The notes: generated from the letters alone by a model not told the origin. Positions 15,749 through 24,735 are shown, counted from the stretch's first letter. The stretch: DNA of 64,000 nucleotides from Brevundimonas vesicularis (GCF_027886425.1 NZ_CP115671.1:1426001-1490000); one strand, 5' to 3'. Numbers and translations are program-made.

Positions 15749-18478
15749 ATGCTTGAGAAGACTTTCGAACCCCAGGCCGCCGAGCCCCGCCTTTACGCCC
15801 AGTGGGAAGAGAGCGGCCTGTTCGCGCCCCGCACCGACGGCGCCGCCGAGGCCTATTCGATCGTCATTCCGCCGCCGAACGTGACAGGCAGCCTGCATAT
15901 CGGCCATGCGCTGAACAACACCCTGCAGGACATCCTGGCCCGCTATCACCGGATGAAGGGCAAGGCGGTGCTGTGGCTGCCGGGCACGGACCACGCCGGC
16001 ATCGCGACCCAGATGGTGGTCGAGCGCAAGATGGCGTCCGAGGGCAATGTCGGCCGCCGCGACATGGGCCGCGACGCCTTCATCGACAAGGTCTGGGAAT
16101 GGAAGGCCGAGAGCGGCGGCACCATCGTGCGCCAGCTGCGCCGTCTGGGCGCGTCCTGCGACTGGTCGCGCGAGCGGTTCACCCTGGATGAGGGTTTGAA
16201 TGCCGCCGTCCGCAAGGTCTTCGTGCAACTGCACAAGGAAGGCCTGATCTATCGCGACAAGCGTCTGGTGAACTGGGATCCGCATTTCCAGACCGCCATT
16301 TCCGATCTTGAGGTCGAGCAGCGCGAGATCGACGGCGCCTATTGGCATTTCGCCTATCCGTTGGCCGACGGCGTGACCTATGAACACCCGGTCGCCTTCG
16401 ATGAGGACGGCAGGGCCACAGAATGGGAGACGCGCGACTTCATCGTCGTCGCCACGACCCGGCCCGAGACCATGCTGGGCGACACCGGCGTGGCGGTGCA
16501 TCCGGATGACGGGCGGTATGCCGGCCTGGTCGGCAAGTTCGTGACCCTGCCGATCACCGGCCGTCGCATCCCCATCGTCGCCGACGATTATGCCGATCCG
16601 ACCAAGGGTTCGGGCGCGGTGAAGATCACGCCGGCGCATGATTTCAACGATTTCGGCGTGGGCAAGCGAGCCGGCCTGCCGTCGCTGAATATCCTCGACG
16701 CTTTCGGGCGCATCACTGACGTCGATACGCCCGACGTGCCTGCGGATTACGTCGGGCAAGACCGTTTCGCCGCGCGCAAGGCCATTGTCGCTCGCGCTGG
16801 GGAAGAGGGCTGGCTGCGCGAGATCGAGAAAACCAAACATGTCGTCCCGCATGGCGACCGCTCCGGCGTCGTTATCGAGCCGTGGCTGACAGACCAGTGG
16901 TACGTCGATGCCAAGGTCCTGGCCCAGCCCGCGCTGAAGGCGGTGGAGCAGGGCGATACGGTGTTCGAGCCGAAATCGTACGAGAAGATCTATTTCGAAT
17001 GGCTGCGCAACATCGAGCCGTGGTGCATCTCGCGCCAGCTGTGGTGGGGGCACCGCATCCCGGCCTGGTATGGTCCGAACGGCGAGATTTATGTCGCCGA
17101 GACGGAGGAGGACGCCCGCGAACAGGCGATGGCCGACTATGATTCCGAGGTCGCCCTGACCCAGGACGAGGACGTTCTCGACACCTGGTTCTCCTCGGCC
17201 CTGTGGCCGTTCTCGACCATGGGCTGGCCCGAGAAGACCGAGGACCTAGAGCGCTTCTATCCGACCAGCGACCTGGTCACGGCGGCGGACATCATCTTCT
17301 TCTGGGTCGCCCGGATGATGATGATGGGCCAGCACTTCATGGGCGAGGCGCCGTTCAAGCGCGTCATCATCAATGGCCTCGTGCGCGACGAGAAGGGCCA
17401 GAAGATGAGCAAATCGAAGGGGAACGTCATCGACCCCCTCGGCATCATCGACGAGCTGGGCGCTGATCCGCTGCGCTTCACCATGGCCATCCTGTCGGGC
17501 ACGCGCGACATCAAGCTGTCGAAGCAGCGGATCGAGGGCTATCGCAACTTCGGCACCAAGCTGTGGAACGCCGCCCGCTTCAGCCAAATGAACGAGGCGC
17601 GCCGGGTGGCGGGCTTCGATCCCGCGAGCGTCGATCAAACGATCAACCGCTGGATCCGCGGCGAGCTGACCAAGGCCGAACGCGCCGTGTCCGAGGCCAT
17701 CGAAGGCGGACGCTTCGACGATGCGGCGGGCGCCCTGTACCGCTTCGTCTGGAACGTCTTCTGCGACTGGTATCTGGAACTGGCCAAGCCTGTCTTCCAG
17801 GGCGCCGATGAAGCCGCAAAGACCGAGACGCGGGCGATGACCGCTTGGACGCTGGATCAGACGCTCAAGCTGCTGCATCCAGTCATGCCCTTTATCACCG
17901 AGGAACTGTGGGCCGAACTGGGCAAGGAAGGTCCGGCCCGCGACGGCTTGCTGATCGGCGCCGAGTGGCCGGTGCTGCCGGACGCCTTCATCGACGCTTC
18001 GGCCGAGGCCGAGATCGGCTGGCTGGTCGATCTGGTCGGCGAGATTCGCGGTCTGCGCGCCGAAATGAACGTGCCGCCGTCGGCCAAGCCGCCGCTGGCC
18101 TTTGTCGCGCCCGACGCCGTGACGGTTGAGCGAATCGCCCGCCATCGCGATCTGATCCTGACCCTGGGCCGGGTGTCCGAGGTCGGTTCTGCGGACGCGG
18201 CGCCGACAGGGGCCGTGACCTTCGTGTCCGGCGGTTCGACCATCGCCTTGTCCTTGGCGGGCATCATCGATCTGACCGCCGAACGGGCCCGTCTGGAGAA
18301 GGAAATCGCCGCCTTCGACAGCGACATCGGCCATGTGAACAAGAAGCTGGGCAACCCCAACTTCGTGTCCCGCGCCGCGCCGGAAGTCGTCGACGAACAG
18401 CGCGCCAAGCTGGCCGAGGCCGAGGCAGGCAAGGTCAAGCTGCAGGCGGCGCTGGCGCGTCTCAGCGAGATCGGATGA
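15749..18478 (+). CDS. valS: Valine--tRNA ligase
   Basis: Class Ia aminoacyl-tRNA synthetase charging tRNA-Val, with an editing domain that removes mis-activated threonine. The 909-residue protein has HIGH at 50-53 (PPPNVTGSLHIGHALNN), the CP1 editing domain with ATTRPETMLGDTGVAVHP, and KMSKS at 552-556 (EKGQKMSKSKGNVIDP). The anticodon-binding domain follows, and the C-terminal coiled-coil arm typical of ValRS begins at LTAERARLEKEIAAFDSDIG and ends ALARLSEIG. Length is normal. Confidence 0.97.
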   Translation: MLEKTFEPQAAEPRLYAQWEESGLFAPRTDGAAEAYSIVIPPPNVTGSLHIGHALNNTLQDILARYHRMKGKAVLWLPGTDHAGIATQMVVERKMASEGNVGRRDMGRDAFIDKVWEWKAESGGTIVRQLRRLGASCDWSRERFTLDEGLNAAVRKVFVQLHKEGLIYRDKRLVNWDPHFQTAISDLEVEQREIDGAYWHFAYPLADGVTYEHPVAFDEDGRATEWETRDFIVVATTRPETMLGDTGVAVHPDDGRYAGLVGKFVTLPITGRRIPIVADDYADPTKGSGAVKITPAHDFNDFGVGKRAGLPSLNILDAFGRITDVDTPDVPADYVGQDRFAARKAIVARAGEEGWLREIEKTKHVVPHGDRSGVVIEPWLTDQWYVDAKVLAQPALKAVEQGDTVFEPKSYEKIYFEWLRNIEPWCISRQLWWGHRIPAWYGPNGEIYVAETEEDAREQAMADYDSEVALTQDEDVLDTWFSSALWPFSTMGWPEKTEDLERFYPTSDLVTAADIIFFWVARMMMMGQHFMGEAPFKRVIINGLVRDEKGQKMSKSKGNVIDPLGIIDELGADPLRFTMAILSGTRDIKLSKQRIEGYRNFGTKLWNAARFSQMNEARRVAGFDPASVDQTINRWIRGELTKAERAVSEAIEGGRFDDAAGALYRFVWNVFCDWYLELAKPVFQGADEAAKTETRAMTAWTLDQTLKLLHPVMPFITEELWAELGKEGPARDGLLIGAEWPVLPDAFIDASAEAEIGWLVDLVGEIRGLRAEMNVPPSAKPPLAFVAPDAVTVERIARHRDLILTLGRVSEVGSADAAPTGAVTFVSGGSTIALSLAGIIDLTAERARLEKEIAAFDSDIGHVNKKLGNPNFVSRAAPEVVDEQRAKLAEAEAGKVKLQAALARLSEIG

Positions 18479-18486
18479 CCCTCCCT

Positions 18487-18615
18487 CCGCTCATCCCCGC
18501 GAAAGCTGGGACCCAGCGCTTTGGCCGATCCAGCGTAGGATCGGTCTCGACATGCATGATCCAAGGCGCGTGCTTTGCGAAAGAACTGGGTCCCAGCTTT
18601 CGCGGGGACGAGCGG
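18487..18615. repeat. Paired inverted repeat, REP/BIME-like element
   Basis: Two 30-base arms, 18487-18516 and 18586-18615, are inverted copies of each other with one mismatch. The left arm contains CATCCCCGCGAAAGCTGGGA and the right arm its complement ending CGCGGGGACGAG. The 69 bases between hold further nested pairs (CCGATCC/GGATCGG at about 18526-18546; CGCTTTGG/CCAAGGCG). The element fills the whole valS-tlyA gap and ends two bases before the tlyA start codon. Similar units are common in intergenic spaces of GC-rich alphaproteobacteria; copy number here is unknown. Confidence 0.85.
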
Positions 18616-18617
18616 AA

Positions 18618-19349
18618 ATGAGGGGGCGAGCCGACCAGATTCTCGTCGCCAGAGGTCTGTTCGACACCCGCGCCCGCGCCCGCGCCGCCATTGAGGCGGG
18701 GCGCGTCAAGGCGGACGGTCGTCTGATCGTCAAACCGTCTGAACAGATCGCCGAGGATGCCGAGATCGACGCCCAACCCGCCCACCCTTGGGTCGGGCGC
18801 GGCGCGCTGAAGCTGGACCACGCCCTGACCCTGTGGCCTGTCGTCGTCGAGGGCAGGGTGGCGCTGGATGTCGGCGCATCGACCGGCGGCTTTACCGAGG
18901 TGTTGCTGAACCGCGGCGCGGACAAGGTGTTCGCCGTCGACGTCGGCTTCGGCCAGATGCACGCACGGGTGTCGTCCGATCCACGCGTGATCAATCTGGA
19001 GCGCACCGATGCGCGCGACCTGACGCCCGATCTGATCCGGCAGCCGCCGTCGCTGGTCGTCTGCGACGCCAGTTTCATTAGCCTGATCAAAGTGCTTCCA
19101 GTCGCGCTCGATCTTGCAACCCCTGGCGCGGAGCTGGTCACCCTCGTCAAGCCGCAGTTCGAGGCGGATGGCCCGGGCGGCGGCAAGAAGGGCGTGATCA
19201 AGGATGCGGCGGCGCATGCGGCGGCCGTGGAGCGCGTGCGCGACTGGCTGGAGGCGCTGGGCTGGGCGGTGCAGGCGACAACCGAAAGCCCGATCACCGG
19301 CGGTGACGGCAATGTCGAGTTCCTGCTGTGGGCGAAGAAGCCGGGCTAG
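18618..19349 (+). CDS. tlyA: TlyA-family 2'-O-ribose rRNA methyltransferase
   Basis: TlyA proteins methylate cytidines in 16S and/or 23S rRNA; older hemolysin annotations refer to the same family. The 243-residue protein starts with an S4 RNA-binding domain (RADQILVARGLFDTRARARA, residues 3-22 onward) and continues with an FtsJ-like Rossmann domain whose SAM motif is ALDVGASTGGFTEVLLNRGA. Later motifs LVVCDASFISL and TLVKPQFEA are typical, the latter supplying the catalytic lysine. Start at 18618 is directly after the inverted repeat, where the S4 domain begins; the repeat supplies GGGGACGAGCGG as the only SD-like stretch. Confidence 0.92.
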   Translation: MRGRADQILVARGLFDTRARARAAIEAGRVKADGRLIVKPSEQIAEDAEIDAQPAHPWVGRGALKLDHALTLWPVVVEGRVALDVGASTGGFTEVLLNRGADKVFAVDVGFGQMHARVSSDPRVINLERTDARDLTPDLIRQPPSLVVCDASFISLIKVLPVALDLATPGAELVTLVKPQFEADGPGGGKKGVIKDAAAHAAAVERVRDWLEALGWAVQATTESPITGGDGNVEFLLWAKKPG

Positions 19350-19400
19350 GGCCGTAACCCCAAACGGGCTCAAGTAGGCCGAAGGCCGATAGCCCCAAAA

Positions 19401-19436
19401 CAAAGAGAAACCGCCGGAGGATTGCTCCTCCGGCGG
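19401..19436 (-). terminator. Terminator of the glycine-zipper gene
   Basis: CCGCCGGAGG-ATTGCT-CCTCCGGCGG (19411-19436) is a perfect ten-pair stem. Read leftward it is followed by TTTCTCTTTG, so it terminates the gene at 19473-20135. Confidence 0.85.
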
Positions 19437-19472
19437 CTCCGTCACGTCGTCGATCGACAGGGGGGCTGAAAA

Positions 19473-20135
19473 TTAATCGACGACGCGATAGCGGCCGTAC
19501 TGGTCGGGGCAGGTGCGGACGTAGCGCGTGTCCGTGCGACCATCGGGCAGACGGATCTGGCTTTCAGCCAGGCGGCATCCGTCTGAATTCTGATAGGAGT
19601 CGACCGGGCGCGAGCGGTCGTCGTAATAGCCGCCACGGCTATAGGCATAGTCGTCGCGACGGTCGTAATCGTCGTAGCGATAGCCTTGGTCGCCGGTGTA
19701 ACGATCGTCGTAATAGCCGTAGCTCGGTTGGCTGTAGCCCTGGGCATAATAGCCGTTCGAGCCATAGCTGCTCTGATAGCTGCGGCAGGCGTCCGAGCTG
19801 GACCGACCGACCTGCGACCCGACGACAGCGCCGAGCACGCCGCCCAGGATGCTGCCTTCCGTGCGTCGACCGCGTGCGGCCAGTTGCGAGCCGATGACGG
19901 CGCCCGCGCCGCCGCCGATCACCGCGCCGGCGCCGGTGCGGCCTTGGCGCTCACGCGCGCAAGGATCGTAATAGCGGCCGCTGTTGTAATCGTACGAGCG
20001 GCTATAGGCGCCCGTGCCATAGTTGTGGCTATAGCCGCTGCCGTAATAGTTCTGGGCCGACGCCGTGAGCGGGGCGGCCGTGACGCCGAACGCCAGGGCG
20101 GCGACGGCGGCGATCGATGTTTTCGTGAGACGCAT
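19473..20135 (-). CDS. Secreted glycine-zipper protein with Tyr/Asp-rich tail
   Basis: A 220-residue envelope protein. It has a signal peptide (MRLTKTSIAAVAALAFGVTA, cleavage near ASA-QN), a Tyr/Gly/Ser-rich stretch, then a two-helix glycine zipper (GAGAVIGGGAGAVIGSQLA and SILGGVLGAVVGSQVG, about residues 68-110) of the type found in outer-membrane lipoprotein SlyB/17-kDa-like families. Next comes a low-complexity region of repeated Tyr, Asp and Arg (GYYDDRYTGDQGYRYDDYD) and a C-terminal domain with two cysteines (DGCRLAESQIRLPDGRTDT). It lacks a lipobox. Role unknown; probably envelope integrity. A ten-base-period direct repeat lies upstream. Confidence 0.8.
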   Translation of the reverse strand: MRLTKTSIAAVAALAFGVTAAPLTASAQNYYGSGYSHNYGTGAYSRSYDYNSGRYYDPCARERQGRTGAGAVIGGGAGAVIGSQLAARGRRTEGSILGGVLGAVVGSQVGRSSSDACRSYQSSYGSNGYYAQGYSQPSYGYYDDRYTGDQGYRYDDYDRRDDYAYSRGGYYDDRSRPVDSYQNSDGCRLAESQIRLPDGRTDTRYVRTCPDQYGRYRVVD

Positions 20136-20244
20136 TTTCCAACCCTCTGAGGACCGAACGGTTTTCCGTCAAACGTTAACGGCAAAGCCTCGTGTCTCGT
20201 TGCACTAGGATTTACGACGGCGAAGCTGAACGGCAATTGATCGG

Positions 20245-20269
20245 TTCGTTCATCTTCGTTCATGTTCAG
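20245..20269. promoter_or_regulatory. Direct repeat with ten-base period, possible response-regulator site
   Basis: TTCGTTCAT occurs at 20245-20253 and again at 20255-20263, exactly one helical turn apart, followed by GTTCAG (20264-20269); an inverted CTGAACGG stands at 20226-20233. The repeats lie between the divergent glycine-zipper gene and the RlmD-like gene. OmpR-family regulators bind such repeats; the identity of the regulator is unknown. Confidence 0.4.
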
Positions 20270-20331
20270 CAAACCTGCCGCGATGGCCCTGTGGCTTGAG
20301 CGAAGGGGGACCTGCGGCTAGAAGCCCGCCG

Positions 20332-21576
20332 ATGGATATCCTCACCATCGACCGCGTCGGCGGCCAAGGCGACGGCGTCGCCCAGACGCCGTCTGGCCCG
20401 GTGTTCGCCGGCCTGACCTTGCCCGGCGAAACGGTGCGCGGCGTCGTCGCGGACGGACGGCTGGAAGAGGTCGAGATCATCACGCCCAGCCCCGACCGGG
20501 TCGCACCGGTCTCGCCTCAATATGGCGACTGTGGCGGCTGCTCGCTGCAGCATTGGTCGGAAAAGCCGTATCTGGATTGGAAGCGAGAGCAGGTGCGCTT
20601 GGCCTTGGCGCGCGAGCGGATCGAGACCGAGATCGAGGCGACGGTGGCGACCCCGCCGGCCAGCCGTCGCCGCCTGGCTCTTCATGCCCGTCGCACCCAG
20701 GATGGACGGGTTGTGCTGGGTTTCAAGGCGCGCCGCTCCTGGCGGCTGGTCGAAGTGAAGGCCTGTCCGGTCGCCGATCCCCGGATCGTGGCGGCCATTC
20801 CGGCGCTGACCCAGGTCGCGGCCGCCTTTTTCGAACATCCGAAGTCCGCGCCGACCCTGCACGTCACCTGGACCCTGTCGGGGCTGGACGTTGATGTGAC
20901 CGGGGTCGAACGCCGCTCGGGCGGCGGCCTGTCGGCTGACGCCCAGATGCAGGCCATTCAGGCCGCGCACCGGGCCGATCTGGCGCGCCTCAGCCTGGCG
21001 GGCGACACCCTGGTGATGGCGCGCCAGCCCAAGGTGGCGTTTGGCCCAGCCACCGTGTCCCTGCCGGCGGGTGGATTTCTGCAGGCTGTCCCTCAGGCCG
21101 AGGCGGCGATGGTTGCGCGCGCGCTGGCGGCGGTGAAGGGCGCAAAGAAGATCGCCGATCTGTTCTGCGGCGCAGGGACCTTCACCTTCCCGTTGGCCAC
21201 GGTAGCGCCGGTGATCGCAGCGGACGCATCCAAGCCGGGCATCGATGCGCTGAAGGCCGCCGTCGGTTCGGCCAAAGGGATGAAGGCCATCACGGCCGAG
21301 GCGCGCGATCTGTTTCGGCGGCCGATGAATCCCTATGACCTGAAGGGATGCGACGCCATTGTGTTCGACCCGCCGCGGGCCGGCGCGATAGACCAGACGG
21401 CTCAGATCGCGGACACCAAGGCCGGCGTCGTCGTGGGCGTGTCGTGCAATCCTCAGACCTTTGCGCGTGATGCGCGGGTGCTGATCGATGCCGGTTTTAC
21501 TTTGGAGACGGTGACCCCGGTGGATCAATTCCTGTGGTCCTCGCACGTCGAACTGGTAGGGGTTTTCAAACGATGA
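20332..21576 (+). CDS. TrmA/RlmD-family 23S rRNA or tRNA uracil-C5 methyltransferase
   Basis: Uses S-adenosylmethionine to methylate C5 of a uracil. The C-terminal catalytic domain has DLFCGAGTFTFPLA (SAM site), FDPPRAGA and the nucleophile motif GVSCNPQTFARD. RlmD-type enzymes hold a 4Fe-4S cluster through CX5CX2C plus a distant Cys. Here C67, C70 (GDCGGC) and C145 (KACPV) are present, but the first position is S61 (SPQYGDC). So the cluster may be incomplete or have a different ligand. 414 residues; start at 20332 begins the conserved TRAM-like N-terminus (DILTIDRVGGQGDGVA). Overlaps the next gene by four bases. RlmC, RlmD and TrmA cannot be separated by eye. Confidence 0.88.
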   Translation: MDILTIDRVGGQGDGVAQTPSGPVFAGLTLPGETVRGVVADGRLEEVEIITPSPDRVAPVSPQYGDCGGCSLQHWSEKPYLDWKREQVRLALARERIETEIEATVATPPASRRRLALHARRTQDGRVVLGFKARRSWRLVEVKACPVADPRIVAAIPALTQVAAAFFEHPKSAPTLHVTWTLSGLDVDVTGVERRSGGGLSADAQMQAIQAAHRADLARLSLAGDTLVMARQPKVAFGPATVSLPAGGFLQAVPQAEAAMVARALAAVKGAKKIADLFCGAGTFTFPLATVAPVIAADASKPGIDALKAAVGSAKGMKAITAEARDLFRRPMNPYDLKGCDAIVFDPPRAGAIDQTAQIADTKAGVVVGVSCNPQTFARDARVLIDAGFTLETVTPVDQFLWSSHVELVGVFKR

Positions 21577-21974
21577 CCTTGGACGACACGAGCGAAGAGG
21601 ACGGCGGCGGTTTCGACGCCGACGACTGGACGCGGCTGAAGCCGTTCACGGGCGCCGTGGCGACGCTGGACGACGTTCAAGCACGACGTGCGGTGTTCGC
21701 CTTGGGCGAGACCGACGATCCGCGTCCCATCGTCATGGACCTGCCCCAGCCGGTCATCTGGTGGGATGAGGACGGTGAACAGGCGGCGGTGGCCGTTCAG
21801 GCCGAAAGCCATCTCGGCGCCGATGGCGAGGAGATGGAAATCCTGGGTCTGATCCTGCCGGACGGAGAGGGCGCGGTGGCCCTGATGGAGGACGTCGATC
21901 TGGTCGATGACGCCGACCCCACCTGGCGCGATCTGGTCACGCGCGCCATCGACCCTTCCGCGGCGGACGACTAA
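21573..21974 (+). CDS. Acidic conserved hypothetical protein
   Basis: A 133-residue strongly acidic cytoplasmic protein that I do not recognise. It has no signal peptide or membrane segment. Notable stretches are DDWTRLKPFTGAVATLDDVQ near the N-terminus and PQPVIWWDEDGEQAAVAVQA in the middle. The ATG overlaps the methyltransferase stop (ATGA), so the two are translationally coupled and probably functionally linked. It meets the radical-SAM gene tail to tail with a four-base overlap. Confidence 0.75.
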   Translation: MTLDDTSEEDGGGFDADDWTRLKPFTGAVATLDDVQARRAVFALGETDDPRPIVMDLPQPVIWWDEDGEQAAVAVQAESHLGADGEEMEILGLILPDGEGAVALMEDVDLVDDADPTWRDLVTRAIDPSAADD

Positions 21975-23035
21975 CCGAACAACTCCAGCTGCGGCCGAGC
22001 GTCTGCGGGCACTCGGAACTGGGTTTCGTCCAGCAGGCGGAGCGGGGTGTCGAGGCCGTAGCGTTTGACGGCGGCCTTGAACCGCGTTCCGATCAGTTCG
22101 GCGACAGGGCCGGTTCCCTTCATCCGCTGGGACCAGTCGGCGTCATAATCCTTGCCCCCACGCGTCTGGCGGATCAGGGACATGACGCGCGCGGCGCGAT
22201 CCGGGTGGGCGTCGGCCAGCCATTCCCGAAACAGATCCTTGATCTCAAGCGGCAGACGCAGGGTGACATACATGGCCCGCGTGGCCCCGGCCTTGGCGGC
22301 GGCCTCCAGGATCGCTTCCAGTTCGTGGTCGTTCAGACCGGGAATGACGGGGGCGAACCCGACCCCGACCGGACAACCGGCGTCGGCCAGGCGGCTGATC
22401 GCCTCCAGCCGCTTGGCGGGGGTCGAGGCGCGCGGCTCCATCGCCCGCGCCAGCCCACGATCCAGGGTGGTGATGGAGACGAAGGCCGAGGCCAGCCCCG
22501 CCTTGCCCATCGGGCCCAGAATGTCGGCATCGCGCGCGATCAACACCGACTTGGTGATGATGCTGAACGGATGCCTGAATCTTTGCATGACCTCCAGAAT
22601 CGAGCGCGTCGACTTCAGATCACGTTCAACCGGCTGATAGGGGTCGGTGTTGCCGCCTATGTGGATGCGCTTGCATCGGTATCGGGGTGCGAGGAACGCC
22701 TGTTCCAGCAGACTTGCGGCCTGGGGCTTGAAGAAGATCCGGCTCTCGAAATCCAAGCCCGGGGATAGGCCCATCCAGGCATGGGACGGACGGGCGTAAC
22801 AGTAGATGCAGCCATGTTCGCAACCTTTGTACGGGTTGATGGAGCGGTCGAAGCCGATGTCCGGACTGTCGTTCCGGGCGATGATGGTGCGGGCGTGTTC
22901 AGGGGTGAGGGTTGTGCGCAGTGGCGCGGCCTCGGCGTCGTCTTGCGTCCAACCGTCATCGAACGACTGATGCTGCTCAGGCTCGTAGCGGCCGCTGACA
23001 TTCGAACGCGCGCCTCTTCCCTTGGCGGTTTCCAT
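21971..23035 (-). CDS. PA0069-family radical SAM protein
   Basis: Radical S-adenosylmethionine enzyme of the SplB-like PA0069/Rv2578c family. The cluster motif is CEHGCIYCYARPSHAWMGL (CxxxCxxC, cysteines coordinating the 4Fe-4S cluster) near residue 72. Other family marks are NDSPDIGFDRSINPYKGCEH just before it and GGNTDPYQPVERDLKSTRSI after. 354 residues. No member has an agreed function; DNA-repair association has been suggested for the family. It stands alone between two convergent or co-directional genes, and the start at 23035 gives a full-length protein. Confidence 0.9.
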   Translation of the reverse strand: METAKGRGARSNVSGRYEPEQHQSFDDGWTQDDAEAAPLRTTLTPEHARTIIARNDSPDIGFDRSINPYKGCEHGCIYCYARPSHAWMGLSPGLDFESRIFFKPQAASLLEQAFLAPRYRCKRIHIGGNTDPYQPVERDLKSTRSILEVMQRFRHPFSIITKSVLIARDADILGPMGKAGLASAFVSITTLDRGLARAMEPRASTPAKRLEAISRLADAGCPVGVGFAPVIPGLNDHELEAILEAAAKAGATRAMYVTLRLPLEIKDLFREWLADAHPDRAARVMSLIRQTRGGKDYDADWSQRMKGTGPVAELIGTRFKAAVKRYGLDTPLRLLDETQFRVPADARPQLELFG

Positions 23036-23097
23036 GGGAAGGACGATGCGACATCATCCGGAACAAAGCAAGAACATTTGTTCTCGCCGATTTGGTC

Positions 23098-24588
23098 TCA
23101 GTCGGGGCCGATGACCATGCAGGTCACGCGACGCGCAGCCAGCGCCTCACAGGCGGACTTTGCGCCGGTTTCGGTCAGGCCGACGAAGCGCGAGCGATAC
23201 CAGTCGCCGGCGGTCTGGACGTTGCGTTCGGCGGTGGCGAACTGATCGCGGAAGCGGCGGTTGACCTCGGTCAGCCAGTCGGTCGCCACCTTCTCTTCGC
23301 GGAAGGCGCCGACCTGCACTGCCCAGCGACCGGCTGGCGTGCGGGCAGCGGCGCGGGCGGGTTCACGCGTTGCGGACGACGCCGAGCGACGGGGCGTGGT
23401 GGATGGGGCGACCACAGCATTGGCCGGCGCGCCGTTCAGCGAAGCGGTGACATTGCGGGGCGCACGCGGAGCGGCAGAAGCGGCCGGCGCCGAACCAATG
23501 GGCGGCAGCGTCGCGGCGGCCCGCTGGCTGGCTGCGCGCTCCGACGGGGCAGGCGCGACACGCGTCGGCAGGGCGGCGGGCGCCGGTGCGGCCGTATAGG
23601 CGACAGCGGTGGATTCCGCGCCGACGCCGTCCTCGTCGTCATTGACCGAAGCATAGGCGATCGGGGCGTCGGCGATCGCCGACCCAACGCCGAAACCACG
23701 CTGCTCGAAGAACGTCTGGGCCACCTGGATCCGCTCGCCCTGGGCACGGCGGCGCTCGACCTCGAAGCCGGTGTCCATGAGTTCGGCGACGTGGGCGTTG
23801 CGGCTGGCGGTCGAACGGCCGCCTAGGACCACGGTGATCAGGCGTCGCCCGTCACGCACGGCCGAGGCGGCGAGGTTGTAGCCCGAGGCGTTAGTGTAGC
23901 CGGTCTTCATCCCGTCATAGCCGCGCCCGGTCGGCAGCAGGCCGTTGGTGTTGCGGTAGTTGCGGCCGTTGTAGGCCCAGTCGTGAAGGCCGAAATAACT
24001 GTAGTACTGAGGGAAGTCGCGCATGATCGCGCGCGCCAAAATGGCCTGGTCGCGTGCGGAGGTCACCTGACGTGCGTCCGGCAGGCCGTTTGCGGTGTAG
24101 TAGCGCGTTTGGGTCATGCCCAACTGCGCGGCCTTCTGCGTCATCATATTGGTGAAGCGGGCTTCCGATCCGCCGATGTGCTCGCCAATGGCCAGGGCCA
24201 TGTCGTTGGCGGACCGCACAGCGGTGGCGCGCATGGCATTGTCCAGGGTGATGGTCTGGCCTGCAGCCAGGCCCAGTTTCGATGGCGGCTGGGACGCGGC
24301 GCGCGGCGAGATCGTCAGCACGTCGTTCACATTGGCCTTGCCCTGAGACAGCGCCTCGAACGTCAGATACAGCGTCATCATCTTGGTCAAGGACGCTGGA
24401 TAGCGACGGCTGTCGGCGTTGCGCGCGAACAGGACCTCGCCCGTGGCGGCGTCGATCACGATGGCGGCGTAGCGGCTGTTCTCCTGGGCCGAGTAGGCGG
24501 TCTGGGCCTCGATCGGCCTGACGTTTGCGCCCAGAACTAGCGAAAGCGCGAGGACGGCGAATAGGCCACGGCGGAGCAAATGGATCAT
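23098..24588 (-). CDS. D-alanyl-D-alanine carboxypeptidase with C-terminal SPOR domain
   Basis: Penicillin-binding protein 5-type enzyme that trims the terminal D-Ala from peptidoglycan stem peptides in the periplasm. It has a signal peptide, the catalytic SxxK at S66-K69 (YPASLTKMM), SxN at 126-128 (RSANDMA) and KTG at 228-230 (GMKTGYTNASG). A long Ala/Pro/Ser-rich linker (about 320-415) joins it to a SPOR domain (WAVQVGAFREEKVATDWL to TCMVIGPD), which binds denuded glycan and targets proteins to the division septum. The usual PBP5 membrane-anchoring helix is absent. 496 residues. Confidence 0.93.
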   Translation of the reverse strand: MIHLLRRGLFAVLALSLVLGANVRPIEAQTAYSAQENSRYAAIVIDAATGEVLFARNADSRRYPASLTKMMTLYLTFEALSQGKANVNDVLTISPRAASQPPSKLGLAAGQTITLDNAMRATAVRSANDMALAIGEHIGGSEARFTNMMTQKAAQLGMTQTRYYTANGLPDARQVTSARDQAILARAIMRDFPQYYSYFGLHDWAYNGRNYRNTNGLLPTGRGYDGMKTGYTNASGYNLAASAVRDGRRLITVVLGGRSTASRNAHVAELMDTGFEVERRRAQGERIQVAQTFFEQRGFGVGSAIADAPIAYASVNDDEDGVGAESTAVAYTAAPAPAALPTRVAPAPSERAASQRAAATLPPIGSAPAASAAPRAPRNVTASLNGAPANAVVAPSTTPRRSASSATREPARAAARTPAGRWAVQVGAFREEKVATDWLTEVNRRFRDQFATAERNVQTAGDWYRSRFVGLTETGAKSACEALAARRVTCMVIGPD

Positions 24589-24735
24589 GGGCGGGACAAC
24601 CCCTCGGTGAGCAGGGTGCGACAGGCCCCCCGGCCGTCACGAACAAACAGCTAGCATAGGAAGCGCGGGTTTCGTGGTAATTAACCGCGCGTCAACGCAA
24701 ATTTGACCGGTCGATCGAGGTTATCGCCGATCATA

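Noticed and set aside
18487..18615. Small insertion sequence or CRISPR unit
   Set aside because: There is no transposase frame and only two arms in inverted orientation; CRISPR needs several direct repeats with spacers.
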